64,000 nt of DNA from Cryobacterium aureum (GTDB taxonomy: Bacteria > Actinomycetota > Actinomycetes > Actinomycetales > Microbacteriaceae). The notes below the pieces were generated by a model. That model saw only the letters and a program-made list of their open reading frames with translations, ran no database searches and was not told the DNA's origin. Of the stretch, positions 1 to 8,824 are shown piece by piece (position 1 is the stretch's first letter; each line of letters begins with the position of its first letter). A program made the position numbers and the translations under genes. Location: assembly GCF_002954245.1 (NCBI RefSeq), contig NZ_PPTG01000022.1:112991-176990 (forward strand). Direction: 5' to 3'.

Positions 1-1106
1 ATCACGCCCCGTACATCCCCGTGGATGCGCTCATCTCCGAAGTTGATTTGGCGACGAAGCAGCAGATCGAAATCATCGCGGGGATGCGCGACGCGAAACG
101 GCTCCTGGTCCTGGACGAACCGACCGCGGCCCTACCAGACACCGCTTGGCTTTTCGCGCGGATGCGTCATCTTGCCGCTCAGGGCACGAGCATTATCTAC
201 ATCAGTCACAAGCTCAAGGAGATCGAAGAGATCTGCTCTCAGGGCACGGTCATTCGAAATGGCCGCAATGTTGGCAACTTCAAAGCGGGGCAGGAAAGTG
301 AAAAGGAGCTCGTCGAGCTCATGATTGGCCGCTCGTTCGAGCACACATACCCGGAGAAACGAGACGCCGACGTCCGCGCAGTCGAACCGATCGTCATGGT
401 CAATCGCCTGTCAGCCGGCAAGGTCGAAGACGTGTCATTTTCCATCTACCCGGGCGAAGTCCTAGGCGTCGCGGCGCTGGAGGGACAAGGTCAGCACGAT
501 CTGTTTTACGCGCTCGCGGGCATCACCCCAAGGACGGGCGGCCAGGTCCAGATCACCCGAGGTAGTGCGAGGCGCGACACCGCGCTCGTGCCGGAGGAAC
601 GCAAAGCTGAGGCGTTGTTTCTGCAGCTGAGCTCCCTATTCAATCTCACCGTTTCGACGCTGGCCGACCTGAGCCGAGCCGGCCTCGTGTCAAAGAAGCG
701 AGAACGCGCGCTTGGGACTGCCCGCGCGGACGGGGTCCACCTGCCGCACACGATGCTCGACAAGCCTGTCAGCGCGCTCTCCGGCGGCAATCAACAAAAG
801 GTGGTGTTCGGGCGCGCTTTGTCACAGGATCCCGCCTGCCTAATACTCTTCGACCCCACTCGCGGTGTTGACGTACCTACGAAGGTGGAACTGTACGACC
901 TCATTCGCTCGTATGCGCAATCGGGTCGAGCAGTGCTCATGTACTCCACGGAGATCCCCGAACTTGTTGGGGTATGTGACCGAGTCTTGTCGATGCACAG
1001 TGGTCAATTCACCGGTGAGTTCACCGGCTCGCTCGTGTCCGAAACGGACATCCTTAGAGGTGCCCTCAACCTCGAATCCATGTCGGCGCAAAGGGGCACC
1101 CTATGA
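1..1106 (+). CDS. Ribose-type ABC transporter ATP-binding protein (5' end outside window)
   Basis: Energises import of a small polar solute with the two permeases that follow. The reading frame is open to the left edge, so the gene is partial; GTG at 21 is only an internal codon candidate. Two nucleotide-binding domains are visible, as in RbsA/MglA. The first shows a degenerate signature (LATKQQIEI) and Walker B LLVLDEPTAAL. The second has the typical weak P-loop (LEGQGQHDL), a good signature LSGGNQQKV (about 777-803) and a Walker B region LILFDPTRGVD. In relatives this last motif is normally LILDEPTRG, so the Asp-Glu pair is shifted or changed here. The stop overlaps the next start (ATGA at 1103). 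The family is clear; the sugar or other substrate is not deducible from this subunit. Confidence 0.9.
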   Translation, partial: HAPYIPVDALISEVDLATKQQIEIIAGMRDAKRLLVLDEPTAALPDTAWLFARMRHLAAQGTSIIYISHKLKEIEEICSQGTVIRNGRNVGNFKAGQESEKELVELMIGRSFEHTYPEKRDADVRAVEPIVMVNRLSAGKVEDVSFSIYPGEVLGVAALEGQGQHDLFYALAGITPRTGGQVQITRGSARRDTALVPEERKAEALFLQLSSLFNLTVSTLADLSRAGLVSKKRERALGTARADGVHLPHTMLDKPVSALSGGNQQKVVFGRALSQDPACLILFDPTRGVDVPTKVELYDLIRSYAQSGRAVLMYSTEIPELVGVCDRVLSMHSGQFTGEFTGSLVSETDILRGALNLESMSAQRGTL

Positions 1107-2128
1107 CAATATCGACCATCTCAGCGCGCCGGCGCCGCATCTCCGGTGAACTTGTCGCCGCGGTCGTGATCTTTGTGGTGATTTATAGCCTCCTATTGGC
1201 GGTTGCACCGTTCGAGCGGAATCTGTACTCGTTTAGCAACTTTGTCGTCTTGATGATGCCCTTGGCGGTTGCGGTGATCGGCACCTCCACGGTGCTGATT
1301 ACGGGCGGATTCGACTTGTCGGTGGCCGGTACGCTTGGCCTGTCCAATGTGCTTGCCACCGTGCTCACCTCGGCTTACCCGGACATGGGCGTGCCGATTA
1401 CGATCGGTATTCTCGGGCTCGGGCTCGTCGTCGGGCTGTTTAACGGTGTCCTCATCGTGCTTCTTGGGTTGCAGTCGATTGCGGTGACGCTCGCCTCATA
1501 TATCTGCATGACCGGGGTCGCGCTCATTCTCCTTCCCGCACCCGGTGGTTCCGTCCCGATCGAGTTCACCTCGATGTTCAAGCTTTCCGTTGGCGGTTTC
1601 CCCGCTGCGCTAGGCGCGCTCATCGTGCTGTGCCTGCTGTGGGCGTATCTGAGTCGGACGCGCTTCGGGACGACGCTATTCTCGATCGGTTCAGACCGCC
1701 AGGCGGCCGTGATCTCCGGTATGCTCGTTCGCGCCACTGAGGTCGGAGCGTACGCCTTCGCAGGCGTTATGTACGCGATCGCCGGACTGTTCCTTACTGC
1801 GGTGACGGCCTCGGGCGACCCGAACGCGGGGTTCCCGTTCCTCTTGACCAGCTTTGCCGCGGTCGCGCTCGGACTGGTGAGCTTTCGTGGTGGGAAGGGC
1901 TCCGCAATCGGTGCCGTATTTGGCGCCGGGTCCCTCATCGCACTCCCGAAGCTGCTGTTTGGGCTTCGCATTCAGGACTTTTGGTCGGGCGCGATTCTGG
2001 GGATTACTATCCTGTTAGCACTCAGCCTGCCACTTCTGTCTCACGTCGCCAAACGCCGCCGCCGCCGCCCAGCCGCAGCGGCCGTGACTGACACGCGTTC
2101 GCGAAAGGATTTGGCCGATGTCGAATAA
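1103..2128 (+). CDS. ABC transporter permease, RbsC family
   Basis: Membrane channel subunit of the importer, 341 aa, of the BPD_transp_2 (ribose/xylose/galactose) type. The protein is almost wholly hydrophobic with roughly eight to ten membrane segments, starting after a basic N-terminus (RRRRIS) and ending in a basic tail (AKRRRRRP). The family motif ITGGFDLSVAG sits near residue 70, as in RbsC, where the equivalent is TGGIDLSVG. It starts inside the stop codon of the ATPase gene and overlaps the second permease by 11 bp, so the three are translationally coupled. The two permeases are paralogues and probably form a heterodimer. Confidence 0.9.
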   Translation: MTISTISARRRRISGELVAAVVIFVVIYSLLLAVAPFERNLYSFSNFVVLMMPLAVAVIGTSTVLITGGFDLSVAGTLGLSNVLATVLTSAYPDMGVPITIGILGLGLVVGLFNGVLIVLLGLQSIAVTLASYICMTGVALILLPAPGGSVPIEFTSMFKLSVGGFPAALGALIVLCLLWAYLSRTRFGTTLFSIGSDRQAAVISGMLVRATEVGAYAFAGVMYAIAGLFLTAVTASGDPNAGFPFLLTSFAAVALGLVSFRGGKGSAIGAVFGAGSLIALPKLLFGLRIQDFWSGAILGITILLALSLPLLSHVAKRRRRRPAAAAVTDTRSRKDLADVE

Positions 2129-3149
2129 CACGCTTCCCACAGATCAGACCGGCACCACGATCCTTCCCGACCCGCGTCAGGAGAGCGTACCGCGACGGAT
2201 CGGTGCCTTCTTCGCGCAACCTGTCGTGATCGTCTGGATCATACTTGTACTCATGTTTCCGCTGTCGCGGATCGTCAGCCCAAACTTTCCCTCCCTCGGA
2301 CAGTTGGAAAGCACCCTCATCCTCGGGCTTTTCCTCGTCGTGGTCGCTTTCGGGCAGGGCTTTGTGATCCTCACGGGCGGCTTTGATCTGTCTCTACCAC
2401 AAACCATTGCGCTTGGGGCGTTTCTCACCGGATACCTCGCGAACACCGGTTGGCCGGTTATGGGGGCAATTGTGGCCGCCACTATCGGCTGCGCCCTCAT
2501 AGGGCTGATCAACGGGCTCCTCGTAGCCCATGCGAAATTTCCGCCATTCATTGTGACACTCGCCACCGGCTCGATTCTGGGTTCGGTGCTTCTCGGAGTT
2601 AGCCGCGGCACACCCGCCCAACCGTCCCCGGCCGCACTATCGAGTTTGTTTAGTGGAAAAGAATCGTTCCTTGGCGTCCCCACCCCGATCTGGGCACTGG
2701 TCATATTCGCGCTCATCGCTTATCTCATTCAGATGCGGTCAACCATTGGCCGCCGAACCTTCGCAGTCGGCAATAGCGAGATCGCCTCCCGGGTCGCGGG
2801 GGTGCCCGTCTCCTCAACGCTCATCATCGTTTACACGATCGCGGGCATCTCCTCCGGTCTCGCCGGCATTATGCTCCTTGGCTATTCTTCCGGAGCCGAC
2901 CTGAACATCGGCGCCTCGTGGCTCCTGCCGAGCATCACCGCTGTCGTGGTAGGCGGGTCGGCTATTCGCGGCGGTGCTGGCTCCTACGCCGGCACTATCG
3001 GAGGGGCGCTCCTACTCACTGTCCTCGGCATCGACATCAGTGCCGCCGGTTTCTCCGAGGGGGTGAAACAAATCCTCTATGGCGTGATCATCCTGATTGC
3101 GCTCATTGCCGCGCGATTGGGCAAGGACACTGGCGCTGCCAGAATCTAA
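2118..3149 (+). CDS. ABC transporter permease, RbsC family (second)
   Basis: Second permease of the importer, 343 aa, same BPD_transp_2 family as its upstream neighbour. A hydrophilic N-terminal extension of about 35 residues precedes the first membrane segment. The motif ILTGGFDLSLPQT (near residue 82) and the GGSAIRGGAGS loop towards the C-terminus are the usual RbsC-type landmarks. Its start lies inside the upstream gene. It is followed after 36 bp by the binding-protein gene, an order common in this transporter class. Nothing indicates damage. Confidence 0.9.
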   Translation: MSNNTLPTDQTGTTILPDPRQESVPRRIGAFFAQPVVIVWIILVLMFPLSRIVSPNFPSLGQLESTLILGLFLVVVAFGQGFVILTGGFDLSLPQTIALGAFLTGYLANTGWPVMGAIVAATIGCALIGLINGLLVAHAKFPPFIVTLATGSILGSVLLGVSRGTPAQPSPAALSSLFSGKESFLGVPTPIWALVIFALIAYLIQMRSTIGRRTFAVGNSEIASRVAGVPVSSTLIIVYTIAGISSGLAGIMLLGYSSGADLNIGASWLLPSITAVVVGGSAIRGGAGSYAGTIGGALLLTVLGIDISAAGFSEGVKQILYGVIILIALIAARLGKDTGAARI

Positions 3150-3185
3150 ATTGAATCACAAACCGCCTGAACAAGGGAGTTATCA

Positions 3186-4445
3186 ATGGCGTCAAGAACA
3201 AAAAAATTGAGTCGGCTGGTCGGTGCCGTCGCGGCGCTGGCGTCGGCGACAATCATGCTATCGGCGTGTACCGCGGCTCCGGGAGACAGCGGCGGTGACG
3301 GGCAGAAAGACAAGGTCTTCCTGAACCTCAGTTACAGTGGCAATAACTGGCAGGATGAGGCCGCAAACCTCGCCATGGCTATCGCTGAGGCGCCGGAGAA
3401 CGCCGAAAAATATGACGTGACGAAGCAGATCTCCGGCACCGATGTTCAAAAGCAGATCTCGGATCTACAGTCCATGATCGCATCCGGTGCGAAACTTATC
3501 GTCTCCTATCCGATTTCCCCCACCGCGCTCAAACAGGTCGTTCAGGAGGGCTGCGACCGGGGAGTCACCTTTGTGTTCTACGACTCCACAGTGAACGCAG
3601 AGTGCGCCTACAACGTCGCGTTCATTACCGGTGCCCTCGCCGACGATCCCGAGCGCGCCTTCTTCGGCGCGCAGACCGCTCAGGCCCTCGTCGACCTTTT
3701 GGGGGGGGAAGGTAAAATTTTCCTGAACCGCGGCGTCGCCGGCACGTCAACCGACGCCGTCCATTTTGATACCGCCATGGCCGTGTTCAACAAGCATCCT
3801 GGGATCGAGATTGTCGCGGAATTCTATGGCAGCTGGGACTCCTCGCAGAGCCAGCAGGAGACCGCGAAAGCGCTCGCCGCTCACCCAGATGTCGAAGGCG
3901 TCTGGTCGCAGGATGGCGAAGCGGGCGTTTTGAAGGCCCTCGAAGCGGCAGGACTGGAAATTCCCGTCACCGGTGAGAACAGCAACTACTTCCGGCAACG
4001 GCTCAGCGAGGGCTGGCCCGGGGTTTCCTCTGGTTCCCCGCCCGCACAGGCTGGCATCGCGATGAAGGTAGGCCTGCACATCCTCGAACACGGCGCCGAT
4101 GGCATTCCGAAAAACATCGAGGTGCCGCTGCCGTGGATCACCACCGAAACCGCGAAGCCGTGCGAGGGCGCCGACTTCGTTGACGGCTGCAACTTCTTCC
4201 CCGGCGAGGCCGACACGTTCGTCACCGAGGTGTTCCAGGTGGACCTACTCCCAGAAGCCTCCCTGGATGCTGCCAAAACGGGCACCGGCATCACCGAAGT
4301 GCAGGATCTTCCGAAAATGACGGACTTTGCACAAGCCGAGTGGCGCCGTATCTACACCCGTGATGCCTGTGACGAAGGCTGGGCGGAGGGCACGGTCACC
4401 GAGAACCAGATTCCGGCGGGCCTGCCTGGTTGCGTTCAACCGTAG
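3186..4445 (+). CDS. Substrate-binding lipoprotein of the ABC importer
   Basis: Extracytoplasmic binding protein, 419 aa, that hands substrate to the two permeases. Residues 1-28 are a lipoprotein signal: basic n-region (SRTKKLSR), hydrophobic core and lipobox LSAC with the anchoring Cys28. The mature part follows the periplasmic-binding Peripla_BP_4 (RbsB-like) fold: an early SYSGNNWQDE segment, SDLQSMIASGAKLIV, and the later GVWSQDGEAG strand. The C-terminal 100 residues are longer than in small RbsB proteins and contain paired cysteines (CEGADFVDGC). A GC-rich hairpin follows the stop. By position it should bind the compound processed by the downstream pxp/carboxylase genes; the identity of that compound is inference. 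Confidence 0.88.
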   Translation: MASRTKKLSRLVGAVAALASATIMLSACTAAPGDSGGDGQKDKVFLNLSYSGNNWQDEAANLAMAIAEAPENAEKYDVTKQISGTDVQKQISDLQSMIASGAKLIVSYPISPTALKQVVQEGCDRGVTFVFYDSTVNAECAYNVAFITGALADDPERAFFGAQTAQALVDLLGGEGKIFLNRGVAGTSTDAVHFDTAMAVFNKHPGIEIVAEFYGSWDSSQSQQETAKALAAHPDVEGVWSQDGEAGVLKALEAAGLEIPVTGENSNYFRQRLSEGWPGVSSGSPPAQAGIAMKVGLHILEHGADGIPKNIEVPLPWITTETAKPCEGADFVDGCNFFPGEADTFVTEVFQVDLLPEASLDAAKTGTGITEVQDLPKMTDFAQAEWRRIYTRDACDEGWAEGTVTENQIPAGLPGCVQP

Positions 4446-4457
4446 GCGCACGAACAT

Positions 4458-4486
4458 CGGTGGGGGCGGCCGCGCCGTCCCCACCG
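4458..4486 (+). terminator. Intra-operon GC-rich hairpin
   Basis: Inverted repeat with 8-bp perfect arms, CGGTGGGG at 4458-4465 and CCCCACCG at 4479-4486, around a 13-nt GC-rich loop. No T-tract follows and the next gene begins 27 bp later. It is better read as an mRNA-stabilising or attenuating hairpin behind the binding-protein cistron, as is common for abundant binding proteins, than as a full terminator. Confidence 0.5.
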
Positions 4487-4513
4487 CCAATCAGGTGAGA
4501 GAAGACGAGAACC

Positions 4514-5254
4514 ATGGAAATTAACGCGGACGCAGGAGAAAGCTTCGGCCGTTGGAACCTCGGCGACCAGGCGGAGCTGTTCAAGCATATCGACGCAGTG
4601 AATATTGCGTGCGGCTTCCATGCCGGCGACCCGACCACGATGCGAAAAACCGTTGACCAGGCGATGGAGCACGAGCTTAGCCTTGGTGCACACCCGGGCT
4701 ATCAGGACCTAATCGGATTTGGGCGTCGCATAATTCCGATGGCCTCACTCAGTATCGTCGATATGATCCTTTATCAGGTTGGGGCGCTCGACGGGATCGT
4801 TACCGCTCGCGGTGGAACCCTTCGTCACATCAAACCCCATGGGTCGTTGTACGGGACGATTGCCCGCGATGCGGAACTCGCCGACATGATCGGCCGTTCG
4901 CTCGTGCGCGCCTACCCACATTTGCCCGTCTATCTCACCCCGAGTGTCGGTGCCGATGCGCTGGAGCTGGCCGGGGTGCGGGTCGTGCGGGAGAACGCCG
5001 TCGACCTCGAGTTTGACGACGAGGGGATGAACGTGATCGACCCAGTCCCACACGAGAAGGCGCCCGGTCCCATCGCCGAACAGGCGGTGCGGATCACCCA
5101 AGGTCATGTCCTCACGAACACCGGGAAAACGGTGTCCATGCATCTCGAGAGCATGTGTGTGCACGGCGACCGGGTGAACGCCCCTGATATCGCGGCACAG
5201 GTGCGCGCGGCACTGAGTGACGCGGGTGTCCACGTCGGCCCCTTGAATGTATAG
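4514..5254 (+). CDS. pxpA: 5-oxoprolinase subunit A (LamB/YcsF family)
   Basis: Cytoplasmic 246-aa LamB/YcsF protein. In the prokaryotic 5-oxoprolinase PxpABC it is the metal-dependent subunit that opens the lactam ring of 5-oxoproline (pyroglutamate) with ATP hydrolysis by the complex. Seen here: the N-terminal INADAGESFG motif (residues 3-12; DLNCDLGESFG in relatives), NIACGFHAGDP (30-40) and HIKPHGSLYG in the middle. Length is normal for the family. A purine-rich ribosome site lies just upstream of ATG 4514. The neighbours pxpB and pxpC support the assignment. The biotin carboxylase genes in the same operon raise the possibility that the true substrate is a different lactam or amide. Confidence 0.9.
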   Translation: MEINADAGESFGRWNLGDQAELFKHIDAVNIACGFHAGDPTTMRKTVDQAMEHELSLGAHPGYQDLIGFGRRIIPMASLSIVDMILYQVGALDGIVTARGGTLRHIKPHGSLYGTIARDAELADMIGRSLVRAYPHLPVYLTPSVGADALELAGVRVVRENAVDLEFDDEGMNVIDPVPHEKAPGPIAEQAVRITQGHVLTNTGKTVSMHLESMCVHGDRVNAPDIAAQVRAALSDAGVHVGPLNV

Positions 5255-5263
5255 GAATCATCA

Positions 5264-6169
5264 ATGACTGATATGTATCGTCAGCTCAGCGGCGGCGGCG
5301 GCGGCAGGCTCAGCTTCGGCGGCGATGAGTTTATTTTCGTTGAGCTGTCCGAGGAGATGCGCATCCAGCAGGCGCTGACCATTCAGACGCTCGCGCGCAC
5401 CCTCACCGCGATGAACCTTCCTGGTGTGACTGACGTGTGTCCCTCGCACGCCAGCTACATGATCCGTTACATCCCGGAACGAGTGAACCTACCGGAACTG
5501 CTCGCCACGCTCCAGGGGGTGCACGAGGAAATAGTCACCGGGCGTCCGGCCACGATCAACACCCGCATCGTGGATGTGCCTGTCTATTACAACGATCCGT
5601 GGACCCGTGAAGCGCTCATGAAGTTTCGAGACCGCCACCAGGACCCGGGCAGCACAGACATCGAGTACGCGGCCCGAGTCAACGGGTTTGAGAGCATCGA
5701 TGAGCTCATTGCCGCGCACACTAGACACCCATTCCTCGTCACATTCATGAACTTCGTTCCGGGGAACGCGGAGAGCGTCCAGCTCGTGCCACGCGAGCTT
5801 CAGATAGAAGTTCCCAAGTACAAGTCCCCCCGGACTGAAACGCCCTCCCGCGCGGTCGGGCACGGCGGCGCCTTCACGAACATCTACCCCTCCGCCGGTG
5901 CCGGGGGTGTGCAGTTACTCGGCCGAACCCCCATCAACGTCGTGGACATGACGCAGACGCGTGCCGATTTTCGGGAACGCCCTGTCCTCTTCCCCGCAGG
6001 CACTCTCATCTCCTTCCGAGCTATCTCCGAAGCGGAATATTTCGATATCCGGGCGGCGGTGGACGCGGACGAGTATCGCGTGCGCGTCGCTGATATCGAG
6101 TTCTCTGTCGGAAAGCACCTCGAAGACTGGGAGACCTACAACGACGAACTCCTGGAGGCACTCCGATGA
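5264..6169 (+). CDS. pxpB: 5-oxoprolinase subunit B / KipI-type carboxyltransferase domain protein
   Basis: 301-aa protein of the allophanate-hydrolase subunit 1 (AHS1, CT_C_D) family. With PxpC it forms the part of 5-oxoprolinase thought to activate the substrate; the same fold is a domain of urea carboxylase. Recognised by PGVTDVCPSHASYMIRY, the central VDVPVYYN segment and HPFLVTFMNFVPG, equivalent to the HtxxxYxVxFxGFxPGF region of relatives. It is longer than many KipI proteins (about 220-240 aa), with extra sequence at both ends. It starts 9 bp after pxpA and overlaps pxpC by 4 bp, so it is firmly inside the operon. Confidence 0.87.
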   Translation: MTDMYRQLSGGGGGRLSFGGDEFIFVELSEEMRIQQALTIQTLARTLTAMNLPGVTDVCPSHASYMIRYIPERVNLPELLATLQGVHEEIVTGRPATINTRIVDVPVYYNDPWTREALMKFRDRHQDPGSTDIEYAARVNGFESIDELIAAHTRHPFLVTFMNFVPGNAESVQLVPRELQIEVPKYKSPRTETPSRAVGHGGAFTNIYPSAGAGGVQLLGRTPINVVDMTQTRADFRERPVLFPAGTLISFRAISEAEYFDIRAAVDADEYRVRVADIEFSVGKHLEDWETYNDELLEALR

Positions 6170-7185
6170 TGCATATCATCATGCCCGGACTGCAAACCCT
6201 AGTTCAGGACAGCGGGCGCGACGGCTACTATGCCCTGGGAATGCCGCCTGCCGGTGCCCTTGACCAGCGTTCCTACACGTTAGGGAACATGCTCGTCGGA
6301 AACGATCCCCGCGCGGCCGGCTTGGAATTCGCATTCATGGGGCCGGCGATCCAGTTCCAATCAGACACCGTTATCGCGGTGACCGGGGCCGAGGTGACCG
6401 TCCTCATTGACGGTGAGCCACAGCCGATGTGGGCGAGTGTGCCTGTCAAGAACGGACAAACTCTGTCTTTTGGGCCGATGACCCGCGGCAGTCGCGGATA
6501 CATTGCCGTGCGCGGCGGGGTCGATGTGCCAAAACTCTCGGGGAGCCGCTCCACATACCAAACCGTTCAGTTCGGCGGGCACATGGGCCGTGCCTTGAAA
6601 CCGGGTGATGTGCTTCCCATCGGCACCCAAATCCACTCGGACGACGGTCATGGCGATCGCATCCGCGAGTTGGACCCGAAGTACCTGCCATCGCTTGATG
6701 CCAGCGCGGACCTGGCCGTGGTCACCGGCCTGTGTAACTACCGGTTCACTCCCGAGTCGGTGCAGCTCTTCTTTGAATCCGACTTCACGGTCTCCCATGA
6801 AGCCAATCGCACCGGCTACCGTCTGATCGGACCGGCCCTCGAATTCGTGGAACGTGACGTACCCTTCGGAGCCGGGAGCGACCCCAGCAACGTCGTCAAC
6901 CTCGGCTACCCCCTAGGGTCGATCCAGATCCCGAGTGGGAATGAGCCCATCTGCCTGCTTCGTGACGCAGTCACTGGTGGCGGATACGTCACGTTCGGCA
7001 CGATTATCTCCACCGACCTTGATGCACTTGCACAGCTGAAAACACCGGACACGGTGACCTTCACCTCCGTGTCCGTCACTGAAGCGCATGCAAAACGACG
7101 ACACGCCCACAACGAACTCGCACAGATTGCAAAATCCCTCAAGTACCCGTGGGTATTTGGGGTAGAACGAAAGGAAACCGCATGA
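6166..7185 (+). CDS. pxpC: 5-oxoprolinase subunit C / KipA-type carboxyltransferase domain protein
   Basis: 339-aa AHS2 (CT_A_B) family protein, partner of PxpB. Family marks: the N-terminal GLQTLVQDSGRDGYYALG, an early LDQRSYTLGNMLVGN, and AGSDPSNVVNLGYPLGSIQ near residue 230, then VTGGGYVTFGTI. The length is normal. The ATG overlaps the pxpB stop and its own stop overlaps the start of the biotin carrier gene (ATGA). In urea carboxylase, AHS2 and AHS1 domains lie between the biotin carboxylase and carrier domains in one chain. Here all four are separate neighbouring genes, which suggests PxpB/PxpC may act as a carboxyltransferase rather than only in 5-oxoproline cleavage. Confidence 0.88.
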   Translation: MMHIIMPGLQTLVQDSGRDGYYALGMPPAGALDQRSYTLGNMLVGNDPRAAGLEFAFMGPAIQFQSDTVIAVTGAEVTVLIDGEPQPMWASVPVKNGQTLSFGPMTRGSRGYIAVRGGVDVPKLSGSRSTYQTVQFGGHMGRALKPGDVLPIGTQIHSDDGHGDRIRELDPKYLPSLDASADLAVVTGLCNYRFTPESVQLFFESDFTVSHEANRTGYRLIGPALEFVERDVPFGAGSDPSNVVNLGYPLGSIQIPSGNEPICLLRDAVTGGGYVTFGTIISTDLDALAQLKTPDTVTFTSVSVTEAHAKRRHAHNELAQIAKSLKYPWVFGVERKETA

Positions 7186-7427
7186 GTACACAGATGATCG
7201 CGGCCCCGGCGCCAGGGGTCTTTTGGCAACGACCGGGCTCCGACGAGGAACCCTTCCTCACACCCGGTCAGGAAGTTCGTATCGGCCAAACCATCGGCAT
7301 TATCGAGATCATGAAAATGTTCGTGGAGGTGCACGCCGATCGTGACGGCATCTTCAAGCGGTATGTGATCGGCAACGGCGAAAGCATACCCATGGGCGCC
7401 AGCCTCGTCGAGCTCGAGGGGGCATAA
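7182..7427 (+). CDS. Biotin carboxyl carrier protein (biotinyl domain)
   Basis: 81-aa single-domain biotinyl/lipoyl protein. The target motif EIMKM is present (biotinyl lysine at about residue 45), preceded by AAPAPGVFW and the PGQEVRIGQTIG turn and followed by a second beta repeat ending SLVELEGA. It lacks the Ala/Pro-rich linker of standard AccB. ATG 7182 was chosen over the upstream in-frame ATG because it overlaps the pxpC stop as ATGA, the pattern used throughout the operon. It would carry the carboxyl group between the biotin carboxylase encoded next and the PxpB/PxpC-type transferase. Confidence 0.88.
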   Translation: MSTQMIAAPAPGVFWQRPGSDEEPFLTPGQEVRIGQTIGIIEIMKMFVEVHADRDGIFKRYVIGNGESIPMGASLVELEGA

Positions 7428-7432
7428 CCCAG

Positions 7433-8824
7433 ATGAAGCGAGTCCTTGTCGCCAACCGTGGCGAGATCGCGGTGCGCATCATCCGCGCCTGCCACGACGC
7501 CGGAATTGAAGCTATTGCCGTCTACTCGGACGTCGACCGTGACGCGCTGCATGTGCAGCTGGCCGACCAAGCCGTCCACATCGGGAAAGCGGCCGCCCCT
7601 GAAAGCTACCTAAACCAGGAAGCGCTCATCGCTGCCGCCCACGAGGGAAATGCCGACGCGGTCCATCCCGGTTACGGGTTCCTCGCGGAAAACGCCCAGT
7701 TCGCCGCTCTCGTTCAGCACGAAGGCTTCATCTGGGTTGGACCCGGCGCCGACATTATCGACCGTATGGGCGATAAGGCGCAGGCGCGCGCTCTCGCGAT
7801 CGAAGCGGACGTTCCGGTCGTCCCGGGAAGCGTGGTGCTAAGCAACCTCGCTCACGCTACCGACGAAGCCTCTCGGCTCGGCTACCCGGTCCTCCTTAAA
7901 GCAGCCGAAGGCGGTGGTGGCAAAGGTATCCGTGCCGTAGAGAACGAGGGTGAACTCCAGCAGGCATTTACCGAAGCGGTTCGGGAGGTCACTGCCGCCT
8001 TTGGCGCAGCGAACATCTACCTGGAGAAGTCACTCAGCAACGTCAGGCACATCGAAGTCCAAATCCTCGGAGACCAATCCGGCAACATCGTGCACCTTCA
8101 CGAACGCGACTGCTCACTCCAACGGCGCCGACAAAAGGTAGTGGAAGAAGCCCCCGCGTCGAACCTTGCGCCACAAACCCGTCGGAAACTCCACGAGTAC
8201 GCCGTCACGCTCGCCCAAAAGATGGGGTACTTCTCCGCAGGAACCGTCGAGTTCCTCGTCGATAACGACGGTGGTATCTACTTCATTGAGGTAAATGCTC
8301 GAATTCAGGTGGAGCACGGAATAACGGAAATGGTTACCGGGATCGACATTTGTGTGGAACAGCTCCGGGTCGCCTTTGGGAGCGAACTGTCATTTACCCA
8401 GGCGGGGGTGACTGTCACTGGCCATGCCATTGAAGCGCGAATCAATGCCGAGAATCCGGCCTTTCACTTTGTCGGGAGTCCCGGCGAAATCGAATACTGC
8501 CGCACACCGTCGGGCCCCGGAGTTCGCGTGGACACATTCGTTGAGACCGGCACCACCGTGCAACCCCACTACGATTCCCTTATCGCGAAAGTCATGGTCC
8601 ACGCACCGACGCGTGAGCAGGCGAGTCTGCGAATGAACCGGGCCCTGAACGAAATGATCATAATCGGGATCAGCACAACCAAGTCCGTCGTCCAAAACGT
8701 GGTGAACACGACTTGGTTCGACGACGCTGACTATACGACCGAAACTTTGGAGAAGGTCCTGCCAACACTCGTCCACACCTCCGCGTCGGGTCTGGACCGC
8801 AAAAATATCGTGGTCAACGAGTGA
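7433..8824 (+). CDS. Biotin carboxylase subunit (AccC-like)
   Basis: 463-aa ATP-grasp enzyme that carboxylates biotin on the carrier protein using ATP and bicarbonate. Domain order: biotin carboxylase N-terminal domain from KRVLVANRGEIAVRIIRA, ATP-grasp domain with glycine-rich loop AEGGGGKGIR (about 157-167), metal/bicarbonate-site motif EVNARIQVEH (about 286-295), then the biotin carboxylase C-terminal domain. Length and motifs are those of an intact AccC. It starts 5 bp after the carrier gene and overlaps the dehydrogenase start. Its place among pxp genes, with no acetyl-CoA carboxyltransferase subunits nearby, suggests a pathway-specific carboxylase rather than fatty-acid synthesis. Confidence 0.9.
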   Translation: MKRVLVANRGEIAVRIIRACHDAGIEAIAVYSDVDRDALHVQLADQAVHIGKAAAPESYLNQEALIAAAHEGNADAVHPGYGFLAENAQFAALVQHEGFIWVGPGADIIDRMGDKAQARALAIEADVPVVPGSVVLSNLAHATDEASRLGYPVLLKAAEGGGGKGIRAVENEGELQQAFTEAVREVTAAFGAANIYLEKSLSNVRHIEVQILGDQSGNIVHLHERDCSLQRRRQKVVEEAPASNLAPQTRRKLHEYAVTLAQKMGYFSAGTVEFLVDNDGGIYFIEVNARIQVEHGITEMVTGIDICVEQLRVAFGSELSFTQAGVTVTGHAIEARINAENPAFHFVGSPGEIEYCRTPSGPGVRVDTFVETGTTVQPHYDSLIAKVMVHAPTREQASLRMNRALNEMIIIGISTTKSVVQNVVNTTWFDDADYTTETLEKVLPTLVHTSASGLDRKNIVVNE

